From contig JAZNAE010000036.1 of NCBI GenBank assembly GCA_045586385.1, positions 7,799-71,798 of the forward strand: a stretch of DNA of 64,000 nt, given 5' to 3'. The translations under genes were made by a program, and so were the position numbers. The notes below the pieces were generated by a model. That model saw only the letters and a program-made list of their open reading frames with translations. It ran no database searches and had not been told where the DNA came from. Source of the stretch: Suilimivivens sp045586385. GTDB taxonomy: Bacteria > Bacillota > Clostridia > Lachnospirales > Lachnospiraceae. This document shows positions 34,033 to 42,848 of this stretch, piece by piece; within the stretch, counting starts at the first letter, position 1; each line of letters opens with the position of its first letter.

Positions 34033-35220
34033 ATGTTTACAGCATTTTTGATAAAGTACGCAGAAATCGGTATCAAAGGAAAGAACCGCCATCTGTTTGA
34101 AGAGGCACTTGCCCAGCAGATTAAGTATGCACTTAAGAGATGTGACGGAGAGTTTAAAGTAACCCGTACACAGGGAAGAATCTATGTGGATGCATTATCG
34201 GAGTTCGATTATGAAGAAACCGTAGCAGAACTTAAGACGGTGTTTGGTATTTCCGGCATTTGTCCGGTGGTTTATGCGGAAGATGAAGGCTTTGAAAAAC
34301 TGGCAGAACGTGTAGTCAGTTACATGGACGAAGTTTACCCTGATAAGAATATTACATTCAAAGTGCAAGCCAGAAGAGCACGTAAAAATTATCCCATGAA
34401 TTCCATGGAAATTAACAGCGAACTGGGCGGTGCTATTTTAGATGCATTTTCGGAAATCAAAGTGGATGTGCATAAGCCCGATGTTCTTTTAAATGTAGAA
34501 ATCCGTGAGAAGATATATATTTATTCGATAGAGATTCCGGGTCCCGGAGGTATGCCTGTGGGAAGTAATGGTAAGGCAATGCTCTTATTATCCGGTGGAA
34601 TTGACTCCCCGGTTGCTGGATATATGGTTGCAAAAAGAGGTGTTAAAATTGATGCGGTGTATTTCCATGCGCCTCCCTATACCAGTGACCGCGCGAAGCA
34701 GAAGGTAGTGGATTTGGCGAGATTGGTTTCCAGATATACAGGCCCTATTTATCTTCATGTGATTAATTTTACAGACATTCAGCTTTATATTTATGAGAAA
34801 TGTCCCCATGATGAACTGACCATCATTATGCGCCGCTATATGATGAAGATTGCGGAAAAGATTGCAAAGGATACTGAGTGTCTTGGGTTAATTACCGGTG
34901 AAAGTATCGGTCAGGTGGCACCCCAGACCATTCAGTCTCTGGCTGTAACCAACGAAGTTTGTACACTTCCCGTATTCAGACCGTTAATCGGATTTGATAA
35001 GATGGAAATTGTGGAGATATCCGAAAAGATTAACACTTACGAGACTTCTATTTTGCCTTACGAGGATTGCTGTACGATTTTTGTGGCAAAGCATCCTGTA
35101 ACGAAACCGAATTTAAATGTCATTAAGAGACATGAGAAGAATTTGGAAGAGAAGATAGATGAACTTGTGCAGACGGCACTTGATACGGATGAAGTGATTG
35201 TGGTGAATTGGGAGAAATAA
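34033..35220 (+). CDS. thiI: tRNA 4-thiouridine synthase ThiI (short form)
   Basis: 395 residues: an N-terminal NFLD-THUMP region, and a PP-loop adenylation domain with LLLSGGIDSPVAG. It ends without the C-terminal rhodanese domain found in the E. coli protein, so sulfur is presumably received directly from the neighbouring cysteine desulfurase. It makes s4U8 in tRNA and may also serve thiamine synthesis. AAAGGAG precedes the ATG. Confidence 0.95.
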   Translation: MFTAFLIKYAEIGIKGKNRHLFEEALAQQIKYALKRCDGEFKVTRTQGRIYVDALSEFDYEETVAELKTVFGISGICPVVYAEDEGFEKLAERVVSYMDEVYPDKNITFKVQARRARKNYPMNSMEINSELGGAILDAFSEIKVDVHKPDVLLNVEIREKIYIYSIEIPGPGGMPVGSNGKAMLLLSGGIDSPVAGYMVAKRGVKIDAVYFHAPPYTSDRAKQKVVDLARLVSRYTGPIYLHVINFTDIQLYIYEKCPHDELTIIMRRYMMKIAEKIAKDTECLGLITGESIGQVAPQTIQSLAVTNEVCTLPVFRPLIGFDKMEIVEISEKINTYETSILPYEDCCTIFVAKHPVTKPNLNVIKRHEKNLEEKIDELVQTALDTDEVIVVNWEK

Positions 35221-35226
35221 AGATAC

Positions 35227-35327
35227 TCATAAACGTCATTCTGATTTTGTTTGGCGGCGAGCATCAAATTCGCTGCCTATAATATTTTATGCTCGCCGCA
35301 AAACGAAAGTCAGAAGGACGTTTGTGA
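35227..35327. repeat. long fold-back hairpin element
   Basis: Two arms of about 38 bases (35227-35264 and 35289-35327) are imperfect reverse complements, best near the loop where GCGGCGAGCAT matches ATGCTCGCCGC. The loop is about 24 bases. No T tract follows on either strand, so it does not look like a simple terminator. It lies seven bases after thiI. It may be a processed RNA hairpin or a MITE-like repeat. Confidence 0.65.
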
Positions 35328-35342
35328 TTTGAGAAAATAAGA

Positions 35343-35374
35343 AAACGGCACATGCTGTAAGCGATGTGCCGTTT
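35343..35374. terminator. probable terminator hairpin
   Basis: Perfect 11-bp inverted repeat AAACGGCACAT / ATGTGCCGTTT around a 10-base loop. On the minus strand a T-rich stretch follows, so it best terminates the HPr-like gene; on the plus strand the tail is weaker and could serve thiI. Confidence 0.6.
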
Positions 35375-35423
35375 GATATTCTTTAAATGAATGGAAGCAG
35401 GGCTTCCATATTTCTCGGTTGTG

Positions 35424-35450
35424 TGCTGCCGGATATCATCCGGTCAGCAT
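35424..35450. other. short hairpin beside the HPr-like gene
   Basis: CCGGAT and ATCCGG flank ATC (35429-35443), extended by GCTG / CAGC. It begins downstream of the stop codon of the HPr-like gene on the minus strand. There is no T tract; it may protect the 3' end of the transcript. Confidence 0.4.
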
Positions 35451-35460
35451 TTCACAATTC

Positions 35461-35691
35461 CTAGATCATGTAAGGCTTCAATGCTTCTAATACTGCATCA
35501 GCATTGTCTTCTGCATGAATATTTAAGTCGATGGGCTTAGATAAGTCTAAGGAAAAGATACCCATAATGGACTTAGCGTCAATTACGTATCTTCCGGAAA
35601 CTAAATCGAAGTCATAATCGAACTTAGTAATATCGTTTACAAAAGATTTTACCTTATCGATGGAATTTAATGAAATCTGTACTGTTTTCAT
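35461..35691 (-). CDS. HPr-like protein lacking the active-site histidine
   Basis: 76 residues beginning at the ATG with AAGGAGG eight bases upstream. The C-terminal two-thirds align with HPr: AKSIMGIFSL matches the regulatory Ser-46 region. The segment where HPr has G-I/L-H-A-R-P reads NSIDKVKSF, with no histidine, so it cannot be phosphorylated by enzyme I in the usual way. It resembles Crh-type proteins that act only through the serine. It stands alone between thiI and mtaB on the opposite strand. Confidence 0.75.
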   Translation of the reverse strand: MKTVQISLNSIDKVKSFVNDITKFDYDFDLVSGRYVIDAKSIMGIFSLDLSKPIDLNIHAEDNADAVLEALKPYMI

Positions 35692-35790
35692 TGTCATTAC
35701 CTCCTTCTTTTTCATACCTTCTGCTACTATAGTAAAGGCTTGCGAAAAAAAAGTCAATGCTAAAACAATACAAAAAAATTGGAGAAAAAC

Positions 35791-37164
35791 ATGAAAAAAG
35801 TGGCATTACACAACCTTGGTTGCAAGGTAAACGGCTATGAAATGGACGTTATGCAACAAAATTTGGAAGAAAAGGGCTATATTGTTGTACCATTTGATGA
35901 AAAGGCTGACATTTATATCATAAATACCTGCACGGTTACAAATATTGCGGACAGAAAAAGCAGACAGATGTTACATCGTGCCAAAAAATTAAACCCGGAT
36001 GCCGTCGTGGTGGCAGTGGGTTGTTATGTACAGACGGGAAAGGAAGAGGCACTTCTGGACGAGAGCATTGACCTTGCGATTGGAAATAACCGTAAAAAAG
36101 ATTTGGTGCCTTTGCTGGAAGAGTATTTAAAAGAGCAGGAAAAGGATAAAACACTACAGGGGAAATCGGTGATTGATATTAATCAGACGGATGAGTACGA
36201 GGATATGCAGCTTTCCCGTACAGCGGAGCACACCAGGGCCTTTCTGAAAATACAGGACGGATGTAACCAGTTTTGTTCTTATTGTATTATTCCTTATGCA
36301 AGGGGCAGGGTAAGAAGCCGTAGGGAAGAGGAAGTGCTTGCTGAGGTGAAAAAACTTGCGGCAAACGGATATAAGGAAGTAGTTCTTACGGGGATTCATT
36401 TAAGCTCTTACGGACTTGACTTTGATAACGTAAAAAACATACCTGAGGGACAGGCTTTTCCCCATGAAAGACTTTTTGCATTGATCAAAAAAATACAGGA
36501 AGTAGAGGGCATTGAGAGAATCCGTTTGGGATCTTTAGAGCCGAGAATTGTTACGGAAGAGTTTGTGAGAGGCATCAGCAGTCTTTCCAAGTTTTGCCCT
36601 CATTTCCATTTGTCTTTGCAGAGCGGCAGTGACAGTGTTTTGAAAAGAATGAATAGAAAGTACACAACAGAGGAATACTATAAGGGAGTGAGTCTGCTTC
36701 GGAAGTATTTTGATAATCCGGCAATCACCACGGACGTAATTGTGGGATTCCCGGGAGAAACGCAGGAAGAGTTTGAAGAGACGGTAAGTTTCTTGGGAAA
36801 AACAGGCTTTTATGAAATGCATGTTTTCAAGTATTCCAGAAGAAAAGGAACCGTGGCGGATGCCATGAAAAATCAAGTGCCGGAAGATATAAAAACAAAG
36901 AGAAGTAATGTACTTCTTTCATTAAATGAGAAAATGTCGGAGGATTATCGCAGGGCACATTTACATAAGCCCACCGCTATTTTGTTCGAAGAAGAGAAAA
37001 CCATCGGAAATAAAAAATATCAAATCGGTCACAGCATGGAATATATAAAGGTGGCGATGGAAAATGCCGATAATCTTTCGGGAGAGATAGTAACCGGACA
37101 AATAGATGACTTTGTAAATCCGGAAATTATGCTCTTTCATAAGAATACAGAAACAGAAAAGTAA
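35791..37164 (+). CDS. mtaB: tRNA t6A37 methylthiotransferase
   Basis: 457 residues. The UPF0004 domain has HNLGCKVNGYE with its first Cys, NTCTVTN and VGCYVQ. The radical-SAM cluster motif is DGCNQFCSYC and a C-terminal TRAM domain is present. It converts t6A to ms2t6A at position 37 of tRNA. LGCKVNGYE with the NTCTVTNIADRKSR context marks MtaB rather than MiaB or RimO. ATG at 35791 has GGAG six bases before it. Confidence 0.93.
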   Translation: MKKVALHNLGCKVNGYEMDVMQQNLEEKGYIVVPFDEKADIYIINTCTVTNIADRKSRQMLHRAKKLNPDAVVVAVGCYVQTGKEEALLDESIDLAIGNNRKKDLVPLLEEYLKEQEKDKTLQGKSVIDINQTDEYEDMQLSRTAEHTRAFLKIQDGCNQFCSYCIIPYARGRVRSRREEEVLAEVKKLAANGYKEVVLTGIHLSSYGLDFDNVKNIPEGQAFPHERLFALIKKIQEVEGIERIRLGSLEPRIVTEEFVRGISSLSKFCPHFHLSLQSGSDSVLKRMNRKYTTEEYYKGVSLLRKYFDNPAITTDVIVGFPGETQEEFEETVSFLGKTGFYEMHVFKYSRRKGTVADAMKNQVPEDIKTKRSNVLLSLNEKMSEDYRRAHLHKPTAILFEEEKTIGNKKYQIGHSMEYIKVAMENADNLSGEIVTGQIDDFVNPEIMLFHKNTETEK

Positions 37165-37265
37165 CTGAAAGGCAAAGGAGAACGCTTGCCCTTTAAGAGT
37201 TGAATTTTACCATAAAATAGGGTAATATAAAACATAATGGGCAAGAAAGACTAAGGGGTACAAAC

Positions 37266-37526
37266 ATGCAGGATTTAGGCAATACTCAATATTTTAAAGT
37301 AGAAACAGATAACAACAGTGTAAAGAAAACTCTTGAAGAAGTATATGCTGCTTTGACAGAAAAAGGTTATAACCCTGTCAATCAGATTGTAGGTTATATT
37401 ATGTCCGGTGACCCGACTTATATTACCAGTTATAAAAATGCGAGAAGCCTCATTATGAAGGTGGAGAGGGACGAACTGGTAGAAGAGATGCTGGCAGAGT
37501 ATATCAAGAGCAATCATTGGAATTAA
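37266..37526 (+). CDS. ireB: IreB family regulatory phosphoprotein (UPF0297)
   Basis: 86 residues that match UPF0297/IreB closely: TQYFKVETD, then EKGYNPVNQIVGYIMSGDP and ITSYKNARSLI. In Enterococcus IreB is a target of the IreK Ser/Thr kinase affecting cephalosporin resistance. It starts the conserved ireB-yqgF-DUF1292 trio of Firmicutes. A possible promoter of TTGAAT with TAATAT lies near 37202-37230. Confidence 0.95.
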   Translation: MQDLGNTQYFKVETDNNSVKKTLEEVYAALTEKGYNPVNQIVGYIMSGDPTYITSYKNARSLIMKVERDELVEEMLAEYIKSNHWN

Positions 37527-37530
37527 GCAT

Positions 37531-37971
37531 ATGAGAATCATGGGATTGGATTTCGGAGCCAAAACTGTAGGGGTGGCAATCAGCGACCCTTTACTTATTA
37601 CGGCTCAGGGAATAGAAATTATCAGAAGAAAAGAAGAAAATAAGTTGCGAAAGACCTTGGCGCGGATTGAAGAGTTGATTGTAGAGTACGAGGTAGAAGA
37701 GATTGTTCTTGGCTTGCCTAAGAACATGAATGATACACAGGGTGAGAGAGTGGAGCTTTCCTTAGAATTTAAAGAAAAGCTCGAGAGACGTACCGGACTT
37801 CCCGTGCATATGTGGGATGAACGCCTTACCACTGTTGCGGCGGATAAGGCTATGATAGAAGCAGGTCTTCGAAGAGAAGAGCGTAAAGAACATGTGGACA
37901 AAGTTGCCGCTGTATTTATTTTACAGGGGTATTTAGAGTTGCGTAGCAGACAAATAAAACAGGAATTTTAG
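37531..37971 (+). CDS. ruvX: YqgF/RuvX family nuclease
   Basis: 146 residues with the RNase H-like fold: MGLDFGAKTVGVAISDP (first acidic residue), VLGLPKNMNDTQGER, and WDERLTTVAADKAM with the last acidic residue. Members process the 5' end of pre-16S rRNA and were earlier called Holliday junction resolvase-like. It follows ireB by four bases. Confidence 0.95.
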   Translation: MRIMGLDFGAKTVGVAISDPLLITAQGIEIIRRKEENKLRKTLARIEELIVEYEVEEIVLGLPKNMNDTQGERVELSLEFKEKLERRTGLPVHMWDERLTTVAADKAMIEAGLRREERKEHVDKVAAVFILQGYLELRSRQIKQEF

Positions 37972-37987
37972 GAAGGAAAGAAAGTAA

Positions 37988-38242
37988 TTGGAAAAGATAG
38001 CATTTACTCTCGAAGGAGCAGAACAGGTTTGGTTTTATGTACTTGAGCAGACAAAATTGGGCGGAATCCGTTACATTCTGGTTACAGAGGAAGAGGAAGG
38101 CGATTCGGATGCCTTTATCTTAAAAGAAGTATCGGACGAAAAGAATGCGGAAAGTATTTATGAAATCGTGGAAGACGAAACAGAACTGTCTGCTGTTGCG
38201 GCGGTATTTGAAAATCTTTTGGATGATGTGAAACTTACATAG
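37988..38242 (+). CDS. DUF1292 domain protein
   Basis: 84 residues, TTG start with GGAAGGAAAG upstream. Highly acidic, with the DUF1292 pattern GGIRYILVTEEEEGDSDAFI then EDETELSAVAAVFENLL. This is the third gene of the ireB-yqgF-DUF1292 trio (yrzL-yrrK-yrzB in B. subtilis). Function unknown. Confidence 0.85.
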   Translation: MEKIAFTLEGAEQVWFYVLEQTKLGGIRYILVTEEEEGDSDAFILKEVSDEKNAESIYEIVEDETELSAVAAVFENLLDDVKLT

Positions 38243-38287
38243 ATGGCGGTTTAAGAAATTGTCTATGTAAATATGGAGGTAAATTAG

Positions 38288-39961
38288 TTGAAGAAAATTG
38301 AAGAAAAGACAAGCTCCGGATTAAAGATTATCCCGTTGGGCGGACTGGAGCAGATTGGAATGAACATTACTGCCTTCGAATATGAAGACAGTATTATTGT
38401 GGTGGATTGCGGTTTGTCGTTCCCGGAAGATGATATGCTTGGAATCGATCTTGTAATCCCGGATATTACTTATTTAAAGAATAATGCAGATAAAGTAAAA
38501 GGCTTTGTGATTACCCATGGACACGAAGACCATATCGGTGCCCTTCCTTATGTACTTAAGGAACTTAATGTAGCGGTTTATGCGACAAGGCTTACCATGG
38601 GGCTCATTGAAAATAAATTAAAAGAGCATAATTTAATTAATCATGTAAAACGTAAAGTGATTAAATTCGGACAGTCTATTAATTTGGGACAGTTCCGTGT
38701 GGAATTTATTAAGACAAATCACAGTATTGTAGATGCAGCAGCACTTGCTATTTATTCCCCTGCGGGTATTGTGGTGCATACGGGGGACTTTAAGGTGGAT
38801 TATACACCGGTATTTGGTGATGCCATTGACTTGCAGCGTTTTGCCGAACTTGGCAAAAAGGGTGTACTTGCACTTATGTGTGATTCCACCAATGCAGAAA
38901 GGCCGGGATTTACGGCGTCCGAAAGAACCGTAGGAAAAACCTTTGATGCACTTTTTGAAGAACATAAAAACACACGTATTATTATTGCTACTTTTGCATC
39001 CAATGTAGACCGTGTGCAACAGATTATTAACTCTGCTTATAAATTCGGCCGTAAGGTAGTGGTCGAAGGAAGAAGTATGGTAAATACCATTGAAGTAGCT
39101 ACCAATTTAGGGTGCCTTAGCATACCGGACCAGACGCTTATCGAGATTGAACAGCTTAAAAATTATCCGAATGAAAAGACGGTGATTATTACAACCGGAA
39201 GTCAGGGTGAAAGCATGGCGGCACTCAGCCGTATGGCAGGTGATAATCATAAGAAGATATCTATCGGACAGGGGGATACGGTTATCTTTTCGTCCAGTCC
39301 CATCCCCGGAAATGAAAAAGCGGTAACCAATGTTATTAACGGACTGTTGGAAAAAGGTGCGGATGTGATTTTCCAGGATGTACATGTGTCCGGACATGCC
39401 TGCCAGGAAGAGATTAAATTAATTTATACTCTGGTGCATCCGAAATATGCCATTCCGGTACACGGAGAGTATAAGCACTTAATTGCACAGGCAAAGATTG
39501 CAAAGGAACTCGGGATGCCGAAAGAAAATATATTTATCATGCAATCCGGTGATGTGCTTGAGCTTTCTGAGGAATCTGCAAATGTAGTAGGAAAAGTGCC
39601 CGTAGGCGATATTCTGGTAGACGGTCTCGGAGTGGGAGATGTAGGAAATATTGTACTTAGGGATAGACAACATCTGGCCAAAGATGGTATTATCATTGTT
39701 GTTCTCGGAATTGAAGCAGGAACGGATCAATTAATTTGCGGACCTGACATTGTTTCCAGAGGCTTTGTGTATGTAAAGGAATCTGACGAATTGATGGATG
39801 AGGCAAGAATCATAGTGTGTGATGCGGTAGAAGGATGCTTGGACCGTGGCATTACGGATTGGGGCAAATTAAAGAGTTGCATCCGTGATTCTTTAAGTGA
39901 TTATGTCTGGAAAAAGACAAAGCGCCGTCCTATGATTTTGCCCATAATTATGGAATTATAA
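38288..39961 (+). CDS. rnj: ribonuclease J
   Basis: 557 residues, normal for RNase J1/J2. The MBL core has ITHGHEDHIGALP and HTGDFKVDYTP, and the beta-CASP insert has GSQGESMAALSRMA and the late VSGHACQEEI and IPVHGEYKH. It is the main 5'-3' exonuclease and endonuclease of Firmicutes. It uses a TTG start with GGAGGT seven bases upstream. YlbF, a factor that modulates RNA decay in B. subtilis, follows 24 bases later. Confidence 0.95.
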   Translation: MKKIEEKTSSGLKIIPLGGLEQIGMNITAFEYEDSIIVVDCGLSFPEDDMLGIDLVIPDITYLKNNADKVKGFVITHGHEDHIGALPYVLKELNVAVYATRLTMGLIENKLKEHNLINHVKRKVIKFGQSINLGQFRVEFIKTNHSIVDAAALAIYSPAGIVVHTGDFKVDYTPVFGDAIDLQRFAELGKKGVLALMCDSTNAERPGFTASERTVGKTFDALFEEHKNTRIIIATFASNVDRVQQIINSAYKFGRKVVVEGRSMVNTIEVATNLGCLSIPDQTLIEIEQLKNYPNEKTVIITTGSQGESMAALSRMAGDNHKKISIGQGDTVIFSSSPIPGNEKAVTNVINGLLEKGADVIFQDVHVSGHACQEEIKLIYTLVHPKYAIPVHGEYKHLIAQAKIAKELGMPKENIFIMQSGDVLELSEESANVVGKVPVGDILVDGLGVGDVGNIVLRDRQHLAKDGIIIVVLGIEAGTDQLICGPDIVSRGFVYVKESDELMDEARIIVCDAVEGCLDRGITDWGKLKSCIRDSLSDYVWKKTKRRPMILPIIMEL

Positions 39962-39985
39962 GACAGACCGACAGGAGAATAGTGT

Positions 39986-40318
39986 ATGTTGGAACAGAGC
40001 ATGATAGATGCTGTAAACAAATATACGAAGGCGATCAAGGAAACGGAAATCTATAAGAAGTATTATAGTCAACTAATGATTTTAAAGCAAAATCCCGAGC
40101 AATTTGCGAAAGTAAATGAGTTCCGTGAAAGAAATTATGAGTTGCAAAATAATTATAAACAGGATGAATTGCTTGAAAAACTGGAAGCATTTGAGAAGGA
40201 ATATGAGGATTTCAGGGAAAATCCCATTGTAGAGGATTTTTTGCAGGCAGAACTTGCATTTTGCAGAATGATGCAGGATGTGGAGATTTTGGTAACAGAA
40301 AAACTGGATTTTGAATAG
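39986..40318 (+). CDS. YlbF/YmcA family regulator
   Basis: 110 residues, all helical, with the family pattern: IKETEIYKKYYSQLMILKQNP (quoted in part), FRERNYELQN and FLQAELAFCRMMQDV. In B. subtilis YlbF, YmcA and YaaT form a complex that affects RNase Y-dependent mRNA processing, competence and sporulation. Position right after RNase J fits an RNA-decay role. Confidence 0.85.
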   Translation: MLEQSMIDAVNKYTKAIKETEIYKKYYSQLMILKQNPEQFAKVNEFRERNYELQNNYKQDELLEKLEAFEKEYEDFRENPIVEDFLQAELAFCRMMQDVEILVTEKLDFE

Positions 40319-40345
40319 TTCCGTAACAGAAAGGTATGGGAGTAT

Positions 40346-40729
40346 ATGAAAGTAAGATATCTGATAGGTGCCGTAATAGAAGCCATAATTAAAGTAGTGG
40401 TAATAGCTGTGGTGGTTATGTTTGTACTTCGTACCTCTACTAAGGCATATGATTTCGGCTACAGAGTATTTGCGGATGAACCTGTTTCTCTAACCGCAGG
40501 AAGAACAATTACCGTAGGAATTGCTGAAGATGCAGACATAAAAGATATTGCAGCAATGCTTGAAGAAAAAGGATTGATTGAAGATGCTGATTTGTTTGTG
40601 GTTCAGGAACTTCTGTCCGCTTATCATGGAGATATCGTTCCGGGTATTTATGATTTGAGTACCAACATGAAGGCAACGGAAATGCTTGCCGTCATGTCGA
40701 CTCCGGCTATGGAGGATGTGGAAGAATGA
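40346..40729 (+). CDS. short MltG/YceG-like membrane protein
   Basis: 127 residues: one membrane helix (about 8-28) and a small extracytoplasmic domain with the LysM-like part of MltG: ITVGIAEDADIKDIAAMLEEKGLI then GIYDLSTNMKATEML. The catalytic half of MltG, with its active-site Glu, is missing, so this is no lytic transglycosylase by itself. In B. subtilis the full-length yrrL (mltG) occupies the same position before yrrM. It overlaps the trmR gene by four bases. Confidence 0.75.
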   Translation: MKVRYLIGAVIEAIIKVVVIAVVVMFVLRTSTKAYDFGYRVFADEPVSLTAGRTITVGIAEDADIKDIAAMLEEKGLIEDADLFVVQELLSAYHGDIVPGIYDLSTNMKATEMLAVMSTPAMEDVEE

Positions 40730-41367
40730 TTACGGAAGAGAGAATGAGTGTGTTTATTAATTCCTTTGATCCGGGAAATACACCATACTTAAATGAACTT
40801 GAAGAATATGCAATTAAGACCAATGTGCCGATCATCAGACCTCAGATGCAGAGTCTGCTGAAGCTTCTTTTAACCATAAAGAAACCGAAGCAGATTTTGG
40901 AGGTTGGGACCGCCATTGGTTTTTCTGCTTTGTTAATGAGTGAATACGGACCGAAGGATTGTAAGATAACCACGATAGAAAAATATGAAAAAAGAATTCC
41001 TATCGCAAAAGAAAATTTTGCGAAAGCCGGGAGAGAGAAACAGATTACCCTTTTGGAAGGAGATGCTACGGAAATCTTAAAAGAACTTTCCGGACCCTAT
41101 GATTTTATTTTCATGGATGCAGCAAAAGGACAGTACATAAATTTTTTGCCGGATATATTAAAGCTGATGCCCGAAGGCGGACTTTTAATTTCCGATAATG
41201 TACTGCAGGATGGAGATGCCTTAGAGTCCCGCTACGCAGTGACAAGAAGAAACAGAACCATCCACACCAGAATGCGGGATTATCTGTATGAACTAAAACA
41301 TTGTGAAGAGTTACAGACAGATATCCTCCCCGTCGGAGACGGTGTAACCATCAGTGTAAAGTTATAA
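40726..41367 (+). CDS. trmR: tRNA 5-hydroxyuridine methyltransferase TrmR-like
   Basis: 213 residues of the catechol/caffeoyl-CoA O-methyltransferase fold. The SAM loop is ILEVGTAIGFSAL, the acidic strand IEKYEKR, and the metal-binding pair is in FIFMDAAKGQY and ISDNVLQDG. B. subtilis YrrM (TrmR) methylates ho5U34 to mo5U34 in tRNA. The U32 peptidase gene that supplies the hydroxyl in that pathway lies just downstream, which supports the call. Confidence 0.85.
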   Translation: MITEERMSVFINSFDPGNTPYLNELEEYAIKTNVPIIRPQMQSLLKLLLTIKKPKQILEVGTAIGFSALLMSEYGPKDCKITTIEKYEKRIPIAKENFAKAGREKQITLLEGDATEILKELSGPYDFIFMDAAKGQYINFLPDILKLMPEGGLLISDNVLQDGDALESRYAVTRRNRTIHTRMRDYLYELKHCEELQTDILPVGDGVTISVKL

Positions 41368-41389
41368 ATTTTTGAGAAAAATTTCAATG

Positions 41390-41541
41390 GCTTACGATAT
41401 TTTCATTTCCATGAAAAGCCATATACGCCATGAAGGAAAGACCAAGTTTGTATGGCAGTCTTCACTGCCTTACAAACTGTTTTGGGCTTTCCGGAATGCT
41501 TGGCGTAACCGGATTTGAATGGAAATAAAAATACGTAAGCA
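41390..41541. repeat. very long fold-back hairpin element
   Basis: An almost continuous inverted repeat with arms of about 70-75 bases. The tip is GGCAGT-CTTC-ACTGCC, the middle pairs ACGCCA with TGGCGT, and the outer ends CTTACGATATTTTC and GAAATAAAAATACGTAAG match with a few differences. It fills the 207-base gap between trmR and the U32 gene. No open frame lies in it. It could be a MITE-like repeat or an RNA substrate for cleavage. Confidence 0.75.
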
Positions 41542-41574
41542 CGTCAAATATTTAGAAAAAGAGGAGTAAATTTT

Positions 41575-42807
41575 ATGAGAAAACCGGAACTTTTGATACC
41601 GGCAAGTTCATTAGAAGTATTAAAGACCGCTGTACTGTTTGGTGCAGATGCGGTTTATATCGGTGGAGAGGCATTCAGCCTTAGAGCAAAAGCGAAGAAC
41701 TTTTCCAAAGAGGATATGCAAGCAGGAATAAAGTTTGCCCATGAACATCACGTAAAGGTTTATGTAACCGCAAACATTCTGGCGCATAACAGCGACCTCA
41801 CAGAGGCTGAGGAATATTTTAAAGAGTTAAAAGAATTAAAACCGGACGGACTGATTATTTCCGATCCCGGTATGTTTATGATAGCAAGAAAGATTTGTCC
41901 TGAAATTGAAGTGCATATTTCTACGCAGGCCAATAATACCAACTACATGACTTATCAGTTCTGGTATCAGCAGGGGGCAAAGAGGGTAGTTTCTGCAAGA
42001 GAGCTTTCTCTAAAAGAAATCCGTGAGATCCGTGACCATATTCCGGAGGATATGGAAATTGAGAGTTTTATGCACGGTGCTATGTGCATTTCTTACTCGG
42101 GACGTTGCCTGCTCAGTAATTATTTTACTGGAAGAGATGCAAATCAAGGAGCGTGTACCCATCCCTGCCGTTGGAAATATGCGGTAGTGGAAGAAAAGAG
42201 ACCGGGTGAATATTTACCTGTTTATGAGAATGAGCGGGGCACCTATATTTTTAACTCTAAAGATCTTTGCATGATTGAATATATTCCGGAAATGATTGCG
42301 GCAGGAATTGACAGTTTTAAAATAGAAGGCAGAATGAAAACTGCGCTCTATGTGGCTACGGTAGCAAGGACTTACCGGAAAGCGATTGATGATTATTTGG
42401 AATCCGAAGAGAAATACCGCCAAAATATGGATTGGTATAAGGCGGAGATATCAAAATGTACGTACAGGCAATTTACAACAGGATTCTATTTCGGAAAGCC
42501 TGATGAAAATACGCAGATATATGACAACAATACCTATGTAAATGAATATATTTATCTGGGAATTATTGAAGATGTGAAAAATGGTGGAAACTGTGTTAAG
42601 ATAGAACAGCGAAATAAGTTCTGTGTAGGTGATGAAATAGAAATTATGAAGCCTGACGGAACAAACGTGCCTGTAAAGGTTCTTTCGCTGACCACAGAGG
42701 ACGGAGAAAAAGTAGAAAGTGCACCTCATCCCCAGCAAGTTTTATGGGTGGAACTAAGTGAGAGAGCAGACCAATATGACCTTTTGCGTGTGCATAAGGA
42801 AGATTAA
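41575..42807 (+). CDS. trhP: U32 family peptidase, tRNA ho5U-synthesis protein TrhP-like
   Basis: 410 residues. The U32 signature is ESFMHGAMCISYSGRCLLS followed by NYFTGRDANQGACTHPCRW, in which cysteines bind an iron-sulfur cluster. The C-terminal beta-domain is complete. YrrO/TrhP proteins act in prephenate-dependent hydroxylation of U34 in tRNA; B. subtilis has two copies (YrrN, YrrO) after yrrM, here I see one. AGAGGAG precedes the ATG. Confidence 0.88.
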   Translation: MRKPELLIPASSLEVLKTAVLFGADAVYIGGEAFSLRAKAKNFSKEDMQAGIKFAHEHHVKVYVTANILAHNSDLTEAEEYFKELKELKPDGLIISDPGMFMIARKICPEIEVHISTQANNTNYMTYQFWYQQGAKRVVSARELSLKEIREIRDHIPEDMEIESFMHGAMCISYSGRCLLSNYFTGRDANQGACTHPCRWKYAVVEEKRPGEYLPVYENERGTYIFNSKDLCMIEYIPEMIAAGIDSFKIEGRMKTALYVATVARTYRKAIDDYLESEEKYRQNMDWYKAEISKCTYRQFTTGFYFGKPDENTQIYDNNTYVNEYIYLGIIEDVKNGGNCVKIEQRNKFCVGDEIEIMKPDGTNVPVKVLSLTTEDGEKVESAPHPQQVLWVELSERADQYDLLRVHKED

Positions 42808-42848
42808 AAGAGGAAATGAAAAATTTATTTGTGAAAGGAATGACAGGA

